Assembly (NCBI GenBank): GCA_018806915.1
Contig: JAGKQI010000098.1
Location: 930,001-994,000 of the forward strand
Direction: 5' to 3'
Length of the DNA stretch: 64,000 bases
DNA from: Phytophthora colocasiae
Lineage: Eukaryota > Oomycota > Peronosporomycetes > Peronosporales > Peronosporaceae
Below the pieces are notes generated by a model, which saw nothing but the letters and a program-made list of their open reading frames with translations, was not told where the DNA came from and made no database searches. Position numbers and translations under genes: made by a program. Positions 18,506 through 29,683 of this stretch are shown here, in pieces; the first letter of the stretch is position 1; every line of letters begins with the position of its first letter.

Positions 18506-21500
18506 ACTCCGATTTCAGATATGCCAACACTCACAAGTCAGATGACCGTCTTTCAGAGGAATATTCCCGTCCCCACATGCATGGGCCCAGTCCTGGGGAG
18601 GAGTTCATACATCGACGACATCGCACATGGAGCCCCGACTTGGGACCAATTATGTGACGATTTGAACGCCCTGCTTTTCAGACTTCGCTATTGGAACATT
18701 TCTGTGAGTTTGCCCAAGAGCGAGTTCGGGAAGTTGTCGATACCGTACCTATCCCACGAAATCAGTGCCGAGGGTCTGAGGGCAACACCCAAGATTGTCA
18801 AAGGAGTTGAAGAACTGCCATTTCCGTCTACGTTAAAGGGATTACAGAGTTTCATGGGAAGCCTCAACTATTACAACAAGTTTATTGAGGATTTACCGGT
18901 GATCGCTGCTACTCTCTATGAGTTGACAGACGAGCAGATTCGTGCTGGACGAGACCTGACTCGTGCGAAAGAGGCATTCGAGATTCTGAAACGCAAGATA
19001 GTCTCTACCCCACTACTCCGACATCCAGACCGAACCAGACCGTTTGTTGTCATTCCGCATGCGAACCCTTGGGCTGCTTCAGCAGTTTTGGGACAAGAAT
19101 ATGAGGGAATAATACACCCGGTCCGGTTCACGGGTCGTGTCCTGAACGACGCCAAACTCAGGTATCATATCGCTGAGAAGGAAGTGATTGCGATCCTCAG
19201 AGTTTTGGAAAACTTCAGACTTCTGGTGGAGTCAAGTCCGGTGATTGTGGTCTATACCAGATACTCTGTCCTGAAATGGTTGCTGACATCGAGCTCCACC
19301 GACGGCAGAAACGTCAAGTGGGGTCTGAAGTTGTCGCAGTGGAACTTGGAGATCCGCCGGGTTCAGCGTGATGAAGATGGACTCCAAGCTATACTCGGTG
19401 CGGGCATTACCCCCAGGGGGCATCTGGACGAAGTCTCTGAAAATCTGATCCCAGTCAAGGGGCGAGTCAAGTCGCCAGTTCCTATCAGTGTGGAAATGCT
19501 GGAGGCAGATTATCAGGGCTATGTTCTGAGTTTTGATGGTGGCGCAAAGACGTCTACCCGTCTGGGAAGCTGTGGGTGTATACTCTGGGAACTCCCGGGG
19601 TGGAGTGTTATGGACGCCCGAGGGTTTCCCCTGACGGACGTCACGGTGAACGATTCAGAATACTGTGGCCTGAATTATGGTCTGAAGATGGCGCTCGAGC
19701 ACGAAATACAGGAGCTGGTGGTTGTGGGAGACTCACGCATCGCGATACAACAGGCTCAGGGACTGATCAACTGCAATCAGCCTAACTTGCAACGGAGGTT
19801 AGCCGAATTTGAGTCTCTGAAAACCAAGTTACAGACTCTGAAGTTGGTGCATGTGAAGCGTGAGTTCAACCAAGCGGCAGATTACTTGACCTCGAAGACT
19901 TTGACCCTTGGGGAAGCTTGGCGAGTACAAGATGAGGATGAACTCATGCACCTGCGACTGGTATTCAAAGTTCATGAGAGACTGATGAAGCCTCGCTCTG
20001 TCCCGAACATGGAAGTCCAAGAGTCAAAGATACCATACTCTGAAAATCATAATGCGTCATCAGAGTCTGAAGATGCTCCTGGTCCGGAATCCGCACCCCT
20101 GCCTCGATCGGCCAGAGTATTGATTGCTGTAACCCGTGCCCAAGCTCCGCCTGACGCTAATCTGCCTGAGGATGATGACGAACGAGAACCTTTGGGGCCT
20201 TTGGAGTTCCAGGCAGATCGCTGGCGACGGATCAAGGCGCATCAGAGCCAGGACCCGTACTTGGTTGAACTCATGAAGTTTCTAAAAGGCGACGTGGGAG
20301 ATTTACCACGACCCCGAGTCAAGAAACTTGCCAGAGTTGCTGAGGACTTTGTTCTGGATTCTAGAGATGTACTATATCGCCTGAGTCGCGCTACTCGAGA
20401 GCGGCCCCGGGACAATGTTGACGAACTCAGACTGGTGGTTCCCAGAGACTTGTATCCAGACCTGTTACACTATGCTCATGAAGACTACCAAGGTGGACAT
20501 CAAGGAATCAGGAGAACCTTTGAGAAGCTGAGTTCGGAGTTTTACTGGTTGGGTATGTATGCCGATGTGGAGAGATTTGTGAAGGAATGCGTAGACTGTG
20601 CCAGTGGCAAGGGGCGACCCCCAAATCCTGGACCGTCCCCAGGAAATATTGAGCCCAGCCGGCCATTTGAAGTGGTGTCTATGGATTTTGTGACCCACAT
20701 GCCGAAATCAGCACGTGGAAACACATTTCTCTTCCTGTTCCAGGATATGTTTTCAGGATATGAGATGTGCAAGCCAATGAGTGTCACCACTGCTCAGGAT
20801 GTAGCAGAGGCTTATGAGGAACGCGTTTTCAGAAATTTTGGTGCTAGCTCTCTGATTCGTCATGATCAAGATCCTCGCTTTATGAGCGAGGTGTTCAAGT
20901 GTTTCAGGGAACTTTTGGGTAGCAGACAACGAGCTACTCTAGGGTACCGGCCTCAAGCCAACGGCCAGCAAGAAAGATCAGTACAGACTGTGGTGCGCGC
21001 GATTAAGGCATATATCTCTGAAGCTGATCAAAGTGACTGGGATGATCACGCCGAACGTTTGATGTTTGCCCTGAATACATCATTCGATGCCACCCGTCTG
21101 GAAACGCCTTTCTACCTGGTACATGGTTGGGATGCTCACGGGACGGTGTCCGCTATGCTTGGACCCAAGCCATCGACGACTCAGGAGCGAACTGCGTACG
21201 AATGGAGACGGAAGATGCAACGAGACTATAGCTATGCCCTGGCATGTGCCGAAGATCTCCAGAAGAAGGCAAAGCGTGACAGGTCTGAAGAACAGACCAG
21301 AAAGTGGAACGAGTTATCAGAGCGTCTGAAGTCAGGTTTCGCTATAGGCGACGCCGTATGGCTTTACATCCCTAAGGTACAAACGGGATTGAGCAGAAAA
21401 CTAGCACACATGTGGCACGGACCCTTCAGGATCGAGGAGATGCTGGATGATTTCAGAGTACGACTCAAGGTTGAAGATACCGGCTACCGCGTGAACCCCT

Positions 21501-21861
21501 GGGTGCATGTGAGCCGTCTAAAGCCAAGGGCTCTGTTTCCCAGACGACCCACGGTGGAACTCCAGATTCCAGAAGATGATGATTTTGACACGCCCTGTAA
21601 CCAGAAGATAGTTGGGAACCTGATATTGAAAACGACGAGTATGAAGTGGAGAAGATTCTGGATACCCGCTGGAACAAGCGTACCAGGACGTCCAGACGCC
21701 TGCGCGAATATTTGATTAAGTGGAAAGGTTACGATGAAACTGAGTGGTTACCGTTATCGAAGTTGAACTGTGGAGCATTACTTTACGAATTCAACCAGAG
21801 TGCACGAGCACGAGCCCGTTTTCAGGCGATGCAGGCTGGAGACGATCACCCCAGAGTCTAA

Positions 21862-22247
21862 TAACTCTGAAAACACATCTGGAAGTCTGATATCTGAAGG
21901 ATTTCGGACATTGACTTTTAGAGTGTGGCAGTCTGAGTGCGTGTTTTCAGAGACCTATTTCTGAAATTCGTGCGTTTGGATATGTGATCGACCATGTTAC
22001 TGCTTATATAAAACGACTTTGTGAATGTGAATATGGAAGTGAGTTTGTGGAGAATTAAAGTGCTGGAGGATACGAGGTTATGAACAATGAGATGATGAGA
22101 AGAAGTGTGATTACGTGAAATGATATTGAAAGATTAAGGGGTTAGGAAGCTACACTGAGGCCAGGGGTTTACGTCACAAATACAGACAACTATTTGGCTT
22201 CTCGAAAATGCAGCCTCCCCGTGGGCACCATGGTGGACACCTGAGCT
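21862..22247. other. A1 spacer between convergent pol and antisense gene
   Basis: 386 bp without a supported gene. It begins with further ACTCTGAAAAC motifs and then turns A/G-rich. It must hold the 3' end of the antisense transcript. B1 and B2 have a spacer of similar length and base bias. Confidence 0.6.
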
Positions 22248-25200
22248 TCAGTAGCGAAGGGAGATCGGGTTCTCGGAACGCTCCGTAGGTGTCATCTGAT
22301 CCTTCTTGACGTCAGCGGGGACGTATTGGAGCCACTCTTCGTCCACATTCACCGTGGCCCATTGCATCCGAGCAGGCTCAATAGCGTCCAAGTCACCCAG
22401 TTGCGTCTCCAGACTCAGACACTTGGGACCCCCCAGCTCTGCGACTCTGGGATCTTGCCAGATCCAAGGGCAGGACTTGTCTGGGACAACCCAGATGCCA
22501 GGCTCTGAAAGCAGCGACTCTGGGAAATCTTTGTCCCCCAGGACCTTTCGGATGAGGGCGTTGTGCTGACGAATCATGGCGGCTCGACGCATGGACCGGT
22601 ACTTGTGAAGCTCCGCAGACTTTTCGTCAGCCTCAACATCCATGGTCACCCAATGCGTACGCTCCCAGAAGGCTTGAGCATGCTTCTTCATGCTGCGCAC
22701 GATGTCTTCCACGTCAGCCAACACCATGGGCCCCAGTTCCTCCCGCTTGTGGAAGTAAAACTCTGAGAATCGGTTGTCGAACATGACTTTCCAAGGGGCG
22801 CGCTTCTTGCGGAGGACTGCACAGTACCGCTCAGTGTCCCAGCGCTTCTTGAGGATGGCACATGAGTGTTTGTGCACCTCGTAGTCTGGGAAACCTAATG
22901 TCTGGCCAGTGGTGGTCTTGGTAGAGCTCACTCGTTGTACCCTGATACCATAGTACAACCAGGAGGATGCCTCACAGTCTGGTGTTTCCACCACCTGAAG
23001 CTCCTTGACCGTCAGAGAATTGTAAGGCTTGGATACTAGACTACGTGCCTTCCCTGAAGAACCCTTGGACTTCGACCCACTTCCACTGGTGGATTTCGGG
23101 CGAGACTTGGGACTGGTATGGGCTTTTACTGATGCGATACTTCTCTTGGACTTCTTTGTGGGGATGATAGGTCCATCATCAGAGTCTGAGTCGTCATCAG
23201 AGTCCCGGGGACGCTTGGAACCAGGACGCGGGTGGTCATCGGACTTCTTGCTCCCAGACTTCTTGTCCCCAGACTTCTTGCTCCCAGACTTCTTATCTTG
23301 AGACTTCTTGTCTTCAGACTTGTCGCTCTCGGCATCGCTGTCGTCAGACGCACCGTCATCTGAGCTCCCGTCGTCATCTTCGTCTCCAGACTCGACCACA
23401 CCAGAATCTTTGTAATCAGGGTCGTCCTTGGGGTCATCGGCGGTGGACTCAACATCACTCTCCGGGTAATTCACGTGACCATCCAGGTCACCCCAGGCCG
23501 CAGGCTCAGTACCAGCCGAGATGTGACGATCCACCACCTCATCAGCCATTTGGTAGTAAACCTCAGGGACATATTTGGCCCAAGGAGTGGAATCCAGACG
23601 ACGGGAAAATACCAGACTCACCAACATCTGGACGAGAACCGGACTGCTAAAGAGGCTGTGAGCTTCCTTGTCAGACGCTAACCACTCCATGGCCTTATCA
23701 TACTTGATCCCAGATAGCAGAGCTTGGCGGAGGTCAGGGCGGACTTCTTTCCAGACAACGTCACCAGGGAGCCTCTTGTGCACTTCAGACTTTGCCACCT
23801 TGGAACCTGCATTCGCCGAAAGCACCGAGTCTTCGACGGGCTTGTGTCCGGAAGGACGACGCTGCAAATTCTTGAGGTCCCACTTGAACGGCCGCTTAGG
23901 AGATGATTTCAGAATCTGGGACTTCGGTGGGTATGACAGATACCGTGGACTCTCGCTCTTGGACTCCGAGGCCTCAGCACTTGAGCGGGTGAGATCCAGA
24001 ACTCTGGTATCCTTCGCAGCTTTCTCGGCAGCCTGACGAGCTCGTTCTTCAGAGAGCCGTTTCTTGAAGTCAGGAACGGGTTTCTTTCGCGCGTCCAAGG
24101 CTGTCACACTGATGATAGTCGTCCAGTTATCAGGGACGGTGGTGTCCTCTTGGTATGACACCAGAAGGTCATGAAGCCGATCCCAATTACCAGAGATTTC
24201 AGAATTCTCTTGTAAGAACTCTGAGAACCCCCACGGATCTGTGGGCTTGACCTCAGGACGCGACTTCAGGATCGAGACCTGCGCTTGAAGATCAGCGACT
24301 TGGGACTTCAGAGCTGCCTTGTCCGACTTCAGAGCTTCCACTTGGTCCTGGTAGTGAGCCTTGAGGTCCTGAATCTCCGAAGCCATGCGTTCTTCTACCA
24401 CACCGGCGTCTTGTTGGGCACACTTGAGCTCGTGTTTCCAGTATTGGCAGTGGAGTACCCACTCGCGCTTGATTTCTTCACACTCGGAGCGCGCTGCGGC
24501 CGCATCGATCAGAGCGACGCTGTTCTGAGAACCAACACGTTCTCGAAGGCGGCGGTGAGCAGCAGCCATGAGTTTCAAGCATCCAGCCGTCCGAAAGACC
24601 TTCTCGGCAAGTCGGGTGGGGGAGACGTGAGAAACCAGAGATCCCAGTTCCCGGCGATCATCCACAGATGACGTCAGAGCATCGAGAGTGCGCACATCCA
24701 GAGTTTGGGCACATGGAGACACAACCTCGCCAGGATCGAAGCTTGGAATCACTCGCTCCAGCTCCCGGAGGTCTTCATCAGTAAGTGCCTCGTAACCCAC
24801 GAGTACACAGGGGCCACCGTACGCGTTCGCTATGTGGCGCCCTCTTCTGAAGTCTTCAGCTCGCGCGGGGGTACTCACCAGAAAGGCACGTCCCTCTGGC
24901 TTCACGCTGGGAGCGACATAATTCTGGGGAACATCAGAGTCCCCCAGCGCCGTGACTTGATCCCCTGTGGATGTCACCAGACCCTGACGAAACAGCCGAT
25001 CGACCTCTTCCGTGGACAAAAGCCGTGGGGCACCAAAGGCTCGCGGTCTGAAGACACCAGGAGTTCCCTCAGAGAATTCAGAGTGAGATTCTCCACGTGA
25101 AGCCACCGGTGGCGAGAGATCACCAACACCGGCCGAGTTCATGTCATCACCAGGGAGGTCCTCAGTCGGACCATCGACCTGTGCGTCGGTAGGTTTAGAT

Positions 25201-25367
25201 GCATGGGCTGGGGCGCTAGGGCTGCCACCTGGCGATGTGGCTGAACCAACATCTCCACCCTGCGATATACTGGCAGTTGCCGAAGCAGGACAAGTGCCTG
25301 TGGCGTCGCCTGCCGCCCCACTCACTGGGGCGTTTGAGCTCAGGGAAGTGTTCTTTTCCTCAGTCAT
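22248..25367 (-). CDS. A1 antisense gene (aORF), intact, 1039 aa
   Basis: Large minus-strand gene between pol and the 3' LTR. The first ATG is at 25367-25365; the frame stays open upstream to a GTG at 25553, where B1 has ATG. Layout: Ser/Ala/Gly-rich N-terminus; coiled coil (about residues 292-370); SUMO-interaction-like VLDLT near 454; basic stretch; conserved middle (VWKEVRPDLRQALLSGI, then WAKYVPEVYYQMADE); acidic Asp/Ser block with 7-residue Lys/Ser repeats (about 643-722); basic PTKKSKRS, a possible nuclear signal; C-terminal domain with WLYYGIRV, TLGFPDYE, FYFHKREEL, FWERTHWVTMD and CPWIWQDP. Homologues are in B1, B2 and E. I do not recognise the family and assign no function. Confidence 0.8.
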   Translation of the reverse strand: MTEEKNTSLSSNAPVSGAAGDATGTCPASATASISQGGDVGSATSPGGSPSAPAHASKPTDAQVDGPTEDLPGDDMNSAGVGDLSPPVASRGESHSEFSEGTPGVFRPRAFGAPRLLSTEEVDRLFRQGLVTSTGDQVTALGDSDVPQNYVAPSVKPEGRAFLVSTPARAEDFRRGRHIANAYGGPCVLVGYEALTDEDLRELERVIPSFDPGEVVSPCAQTLDVRTLDALTSSVDDRRELGSLVSHVSPTRLAEKVFRTAGCLKLMAAAHRRLRERVGSQNSVALIDAAAARSECEEIKREWVLHCQYWKHELKCAQQDAGVVEERMASEIQDLKAHYQDQVEALKSDKAALKSQVADLQAQVSILKSRPEVKPTDPWGFSEFLQENSEISGNWDRLHDLLVSYQEDTTVPDNWTTIISVTALDARKKPVPDFKKRLSEERARQAAEKAAKDTRVLDLTRSSAEASESKSESPRYLSYPPKSQILKSSPKRPFKWDLKNLQRRPSGHKPVEDSVLSANAGSKVAKSEVHKRLPGDVVWKEVRPDLRQALLSGIKYDKAMEWLASDKEAHSLFSSPVLVQMLVSLVFSRRLDSTPWAKYVPEVYYQMADEVVDRHISAGTEPAAWGDLDGHVNYPESDVESTADDPKDDPDYKDSGVVESGDEDDDGSSDDGASDDSDAESDKSEDKKSQDKKSGSKKSGDKKSGSKKSDDHPRPGSKRPRDSDDDSDSDDGPIIPTKKSKRSIASVKAHTSPKSRPKSTSGSGSKSKGSSGKARSLVSKPYNSLTVKELQVVETPDCEASSWLYYGIRVQRVSSTKTTTGQTLGFPDYEVHKHSCAILKKRWDTERYCAVLRKKRAPWKVMFDNRFSEFYFHKREELGPMVLADVEDIVRSMKKHAQAFWERTHWVTMDVEADEKSAELHKYRSMRRAAMIRQHNALIRKVLGDKDFPESLLSEPGIWVVPDKSCPWIWQDPRVAELGGPKCLSLETQLGDLDAIEPARMQWATVNVDEEWLQYVPADVKKDQMTPTERSENPISLRY

Positions 25368-25592
25368 GAGCGAAAGGACGGAGTTTTGAAAATGATCGCC
25401 TGTTAGGCAAGTCAAATTCAAGTTTCTGAGTCTGAGGGAATCAGATTGTGCGACGGGACACCAGAGACTCTGAAAACCAGGCAACTGGCAAAGAGTTGCA
25501 GCTACGCTACGCTCTGAAAACCGTCTATCAGAATGTCTGATAGGCCTGGCCACGATACACAGCTTGGAGAAAGTTCCGCACTGATGGATCGT

Positions 25593-25608
25593 GACCAGGA
25601 GGGGCGGT
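25593..25608 (+). other. A1 polypurine tract
   Basis: GACCAGGAGGGGCGGT directly abuts the 3' LTR start TGACATG. The identical block precedes the B1 3' LTR, and a close variant precedes the E LTR, as expected for the plus-strand primer. Confidence 0.85.
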
Positions 25609-27294
25609 TGACATGATGTTAATTCCGATTTTCGAGCGACAGGTGGATATTACGTTACGATGTGATTGGTTATACTATGGGTTGTAAGCGAAAGGGACTT
25701 TGGGACGCGGCCGCACCCGTGCGACATCTGTGGAAGATTGTGGATAAACCTTCGCCTGACTGTAAAGGGGCCCAAAGGACCAGAAGTGTACTTCAGAGTG
25801 TGCACAACTCCGAAGGTCAAATACACTCTGTCTGGTCATCGGACTTTCCCCGACGATGAGTGCCTAAGTTCTGGCGGAAAGTCTCTCAGAAGAACGTATC
25901 TCTGAGAGACCTCATCCCGTTACCGTCCAGCGCGACGATGGATGGTTCAAGGATTCACAATATATACCCGCAGAGACCAAGTATCGCGCGCCGGACGCCG
26001 CGCACCCGCGCACCCCTCAACATCTTCATGTACGTTGTAGCATTGGTGCTCCGTACTCTGGTTTCGCATTCAAGACTCTGGTATCTCTAACTCTGAGTGA
26101 CCAAGACTCTGAAAACCAAGTGATATCAGACTCTGAAAACCAGGATACCAGACTCTGAAACCACCGAAGATCCAAGACCATACTGAAACCAAGTGAACCC
26201 AAGTTCAAGTCACGCATTCAAGTGATTACTGACCTGCACATCCCCCATAATGACGTCTCTACCTGTCAACCCATCGAGATCGGCTGCACAGACTGCATAC
26301 TGAGACCAAGTCAAATTACCAGATGTATACAAAGACCAAGAGTACCTGAGATATGAAGACTGACTGCATAAAGGACGCAAAAGACGACAAGAAGAAGAGA
26401 GTTACCAGAGATATATGATAGTTATGAGGAAGATAAACGATAAACAGAGTTCAATTTGCTTGCTACTGCACAAGTCCACTTGAGAGGTATTCAAGCCACT
26501 GCGTCATCACGTACGTCGTGTGATCTCCAGCAAATTCAATCCTCTTAGGTGGAGATCAGGTAACGTAGAGACCTGAAAGGACCCGCCTATTCCATATCCT
26601 AGTTGGGTCGTTTGTTTTGTATCTAGCGGTAGCCCATTTCATATTGCTCGTTTGGACAGGCTCTGGAAACTAGACAGTCGTTTTCAGAGTGCAAGGTAGA
26701 CTGTTGTATATAGCCGATTGTATTGGTTTATATTTTCCCTCTATATTAGAGGGTGGTGCGCGAACGTGAAGGGATACCAGACAGACCAGGTGTCTGGCAG
26801 CAAGTCCCTAGTTGACCTGGAGTGTTAGCCCACCGTTCAAGGGCCTAGAAAGAATAAGAACGGCTGTATATATTTGTATATTCCTGAACTCTGTATATTG
26901 GTTGTTTATCTCTGAAAGTCAGGTATCTCGGTTCTGGATTTGTGATATTCAGACACCGATTTCAGACTTTCTCTGGTATATTAACCTCTTTCCGACCGCC
27001 GACTTCCTGGAAACCATCTTGGTTTCCAGAGATTCCGACTCCCGAACGCTCCTGGAAGGATTTCCTGAATACCGACACCAGACTCCAAGGGAACCCCAAC
27101 TTCTCTTCACAACACATTCTCAGACTCCGGCGAGGGTCATATTTCCGAAGACAACGAACCCACGAGGATACCGCAAGGTACCACACGCCAACCTACCGTT
27201 GTACGACTCTGAAAACCCCTTTTCAGTAGTCGTATAACTAGGGTTCACTATACGCCCCCTGCTCCGCGACCAAAGTTTCACCGACTTCGCGACA
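25609..27294 (+). repeat. A1 3' LTR (1686 bp)
   Basis: Same ends as the 5' LTR with few differences. Followed by the tttg duplication and then D integrase. The antisense gene is divergently placed from this LTR, so an antisense promoter in or next to it is likely but not visible. Confidence 0.93.
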
Positions 27295-27721
27295 TTTGGC
27301 CTGCCGAAGGACTCGGCAGGCAACACGGGCGTCGTGGTCTTTGTTGACCGTCTGGGCACGATGGCTCACCTTGCGGCTGTGCCAGATACCGTCGATGGCG
27401 CTGGTACAGCGACGATCTTTATCGATCGGGTCTTCCGCCAGCATGGGCTGCCAGAAACCATTGTCTCGGATCGAGATCCCCGTTTCACGGGTCAATTCTG
27501 GACGTCCTTCTTTAAAGGGCTTGGCACTCGACTGGACATGTCCACGGCGGATCACCCGCAGACCGACGGCCAGGCTGAGCGCGTGAATCGCGTTTTGGAG
27601 GACATCCTCCGCAGCGTATGCGCTGAAACGCCGAAGCGTTGGAGCGCTGTGCTCCCTCTCGTTGATTTCTCAATGAACAATGCGGTGCATGCCTCGAGGC
27701 TTCACCCCGTTCTACGTGAAC
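27295..27721 (+). pseudogene. pol: D integrase, middle part
   Basis: After the second tttg (27295-27298) the D integrase core continues: a segment with VVFVDRLGTMAHLAAV, then ETIVSDRDPRFTGQFW (second catalytic Asp) and HPQTDGQAERVNR (catalytic Glu), the DDE pattern of gypsy integrases. A two-base loss near 27690 shifts the frame before FTPFYVN. B1 cuts the gene at 27721. Confidence 0.88.
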
Positions 27722-29591
27722 TGACACGTTGCTAATTACGATTTTTTGAGTGGATATGGACGTTACGCTGTGATGTGATTGGATACATACTGGATTGTGG
27801 GAGAAAGGGAGATGTGGGACGAGGTTATGTCCCGTGCGACAATAATGGATCTGTGGAAGAAAACCGCTATATATATTAACCTTCACCTGTACTGCAAAGG
27901 GGCCCAAGAGATCAGAAGTGTTCCTCGGAAAAGTGCACAAACTCCGAGAGATAATAACACTCAGTCTGATCACCGGACTTTCCCCGACGATGAGTGCCTA
28001 AAGGTTGGCAGAAAGTCTCTCAGAAGAATGTATCTCTGAGAGACCTCATCCCGTTGCCGTCCTGTGTGACGATGATGGTTCAAGGAATACAGTTATACCC
28101 ACAAGATACCAAGTATCGCGCACCGGACGTAGCGCACCCCGCGCATATCCCGATTGGACTTCGTGCGTTGCAGCATACGTGCTCCGCACCCTAAAAACAT
28201 TCATGGATTTCTGGTATCACGCATGGAAACTCTGATATCACACCATGAAGTCTGACGTACATGAGTCCGACGTACATAAAGTCCGACGTACATGAAGTCC
28301 GACGTACATGAGTCTGACGAACATGATTCTGGTAAACAAGTCTGATGTGTCCGGCTTATACAAGCAATATTCCAGACATTTACCAGTTTCCGATGAACAG
28401 ACTCCGACGTACAAGACTCCGACGTACAAGACTCCGATGAACAGACCCAAGTGTCACGACTCTGGTATTTATGACTCTGATATACATGATTCCGGAGTAC
28501 ATGGTTCCGATGAACATGTCTCCGACGTACATGATTCAGACCCTGATGAACAGGAAACCAGACTCTGACACTCTGAAGTCCACCCCATACTGAAACCAAG
28601 TGTACCCAACACGACCTCACGCAATCAAGTGAAACGCAACCTGCTCATCCCTGTAATGACATCATTAAGTGTCGACTCGACAAGATCTGCAGCATCGACT
28701 ACCATAGTGAGCCCAAGTGAAAGTTCCTGAGTTATACTGAGACCAAGTGTATATGAGAATATGGAAGACAGAAGACAGAGAGATACGAGATAGATAACCA
28801 GAGTTCAATTTTCCCTGTTGTAACGAGTTCGATTTGCTTTGTTATAACGAGGTCGTCTGCCTGCTGCTTCCCGTAAGTATTAGGCCACGACAAAGCTTTG
28901 AGTCGTGTGATCTCTCACCTATCAAGCCCCTTTAGGTGGAGATCAGCGTAACGTAGAGACCTGAGAGGACCCACCTATTCCATTTCCTAGTTGGGTCGTT
29001 TGTCTTGTCTCTAACGGTAGCCCATTTCATATTGTACGTTTGGACAGGTTGTGGGAGCTAGACAGTCGCTCTCAAGACGCTCGGTAGACTGTTATATAAC
29101 TGATAGTGTATTGGTTTATTTTCCCTCTATATATTAGAGGGTGGTGCGCGAAAGTTACGGGAATACCAGACAGACCAGGTGTCTGGTGAACAATTCCCTA
29201 GTTGACCTGGAGAACTAGCCCACTGCTCACGGAACTCTATATTGCGGTTATCTCGGAAGTCTAATTACTGGACTTCCCATTGTATTAATTTCTCTTTTAC
29301 CTTCAGAAATCTCTGGTGTACACAAGTGTTCACCGGAAAACGTTCGACTCCCAAGCGCTCCTGTGAGGACCGGAAGGACATCCGACGGTCTACGCAAGGA
29401 ACCCTCTCTCTCACCAACACTCTCACGACCCCGGCGAGGGTCTCATTACCAAGACAACGAACCTACGAGGACAGCACAAGGTAACACACGCCCACCTTGC
29501 TGTGCGACTCTGGTATTATTACCGGTAGTCACACTTCCAGGTTCACTGTACGCCCCTGCACCGCGGTAAAAGTTGCACCGACTTCGCGACA
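27722..29591 (+). repeat. B1 5' LTR (1870 bp)
   Basis: TGACACGTTG to CGCGACA. Nearly identical to the 3' LTR except for a 40-bp deletion after 29229 and a one-base loss near 28531, which together account for the 41-bp length difference. Confidence 0.93.
28251..28326. repeat. 15-16 bp tandem repeats in the B LTR
   Basis: Five units of the type TCCGACGTACATGAAG in a row; a second small array of GACTCCGACGTACAA lies near 28400-28440. The B1 3' LTR has the same array (from 43992). The B2 LTR (from 51564) has one 16-bp unit fewer, exactly its length difference from the B1 3' LTR. Confidence 0.85.
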
Positions 29592-29593
29592 AC

Positions 29594-29611
29594 TGGTGCG
29601 CGTGCCCGGAT
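29594..29611 (+). other. B1 primer binding site
   Basis: TGGTGCGCGTGCCCGGAT, exactly 18 bases of tRNA complement; after that the sequence leaves the tRNA pattern. Same tRNA as A1. Confidence 0.8.
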
Positions 29612-29683
29612 CTTGGTATCGTGATATCACCGGAACTAAGAGAGTTTGAGGAGAGGGTTTCCTGTCAAGCGTCTATATTCAAG

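Larger units (their letters stand above)
14587..21861 (+). pseudogene. pol: A1 Pol: PR, RT, two RNases H, integrase, chromodomain (broken)
   Basis: Begins in the -1 frame at the gag end; the first in-frame ATG is 14695. Retropepsin LLDTGATINIL (about 14920). RT with MCIDYRIVNGFIQ and SLDMASGFWAIRM, broken by a one-base deletion near 16730. The C piece is inserted at 16923-18505. RT resumes with SSYIDDIAHG (about 18604). The gypsy RNase H has lost its first Asp (IPHANPWAASAVL). The second RNase H has FDGGAKTS, SEYCGL, GDSRIA and NQAADYL. Integrase has an HHCC domain, MDFVTHMPK and QANGQQERS. A one-base deletion near 21590 separates the chromodomain (21646-21861, YLIKWKGYDETEWLPLSKL). Confidence 0.88.
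8564..27294 (+). mobile_element. A1: full-length chromodomain gypsy element (Chronos-like)
   Basis: Two near-identical LTRs (8564-10251, 25609-27294) flank a primer site, gag, pol, an antisense gene and a polypurine tract. The target duplication tttg (8560-8563 and 27295-27298) proves one insertion event into D integrase. Length 18.7 kb, of which 1.6 kb is the C piece at 16923-18505. Gag and the antisense gene are intact. Pol has two one-base deletions plus the C piece, so A1 could supply Gag but not move by itself. Confidence 0.95.

Noticed and set aside
26812..27237. Plus-strand frame of 141 codons in the A1 3' LTR
   Set aside because: It lies in LTR sequence, is broken in the 5' LTR and solo LTR by small indels, and has no recognisable domain.
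28201..28620. Cys/Ser-rich minus-strand frame in the B LTR (also in other LTR copies)
   Set aside because: It is generated by 15-16 bp tandem repeats, varies with repeat number and lies in LTR sequence.
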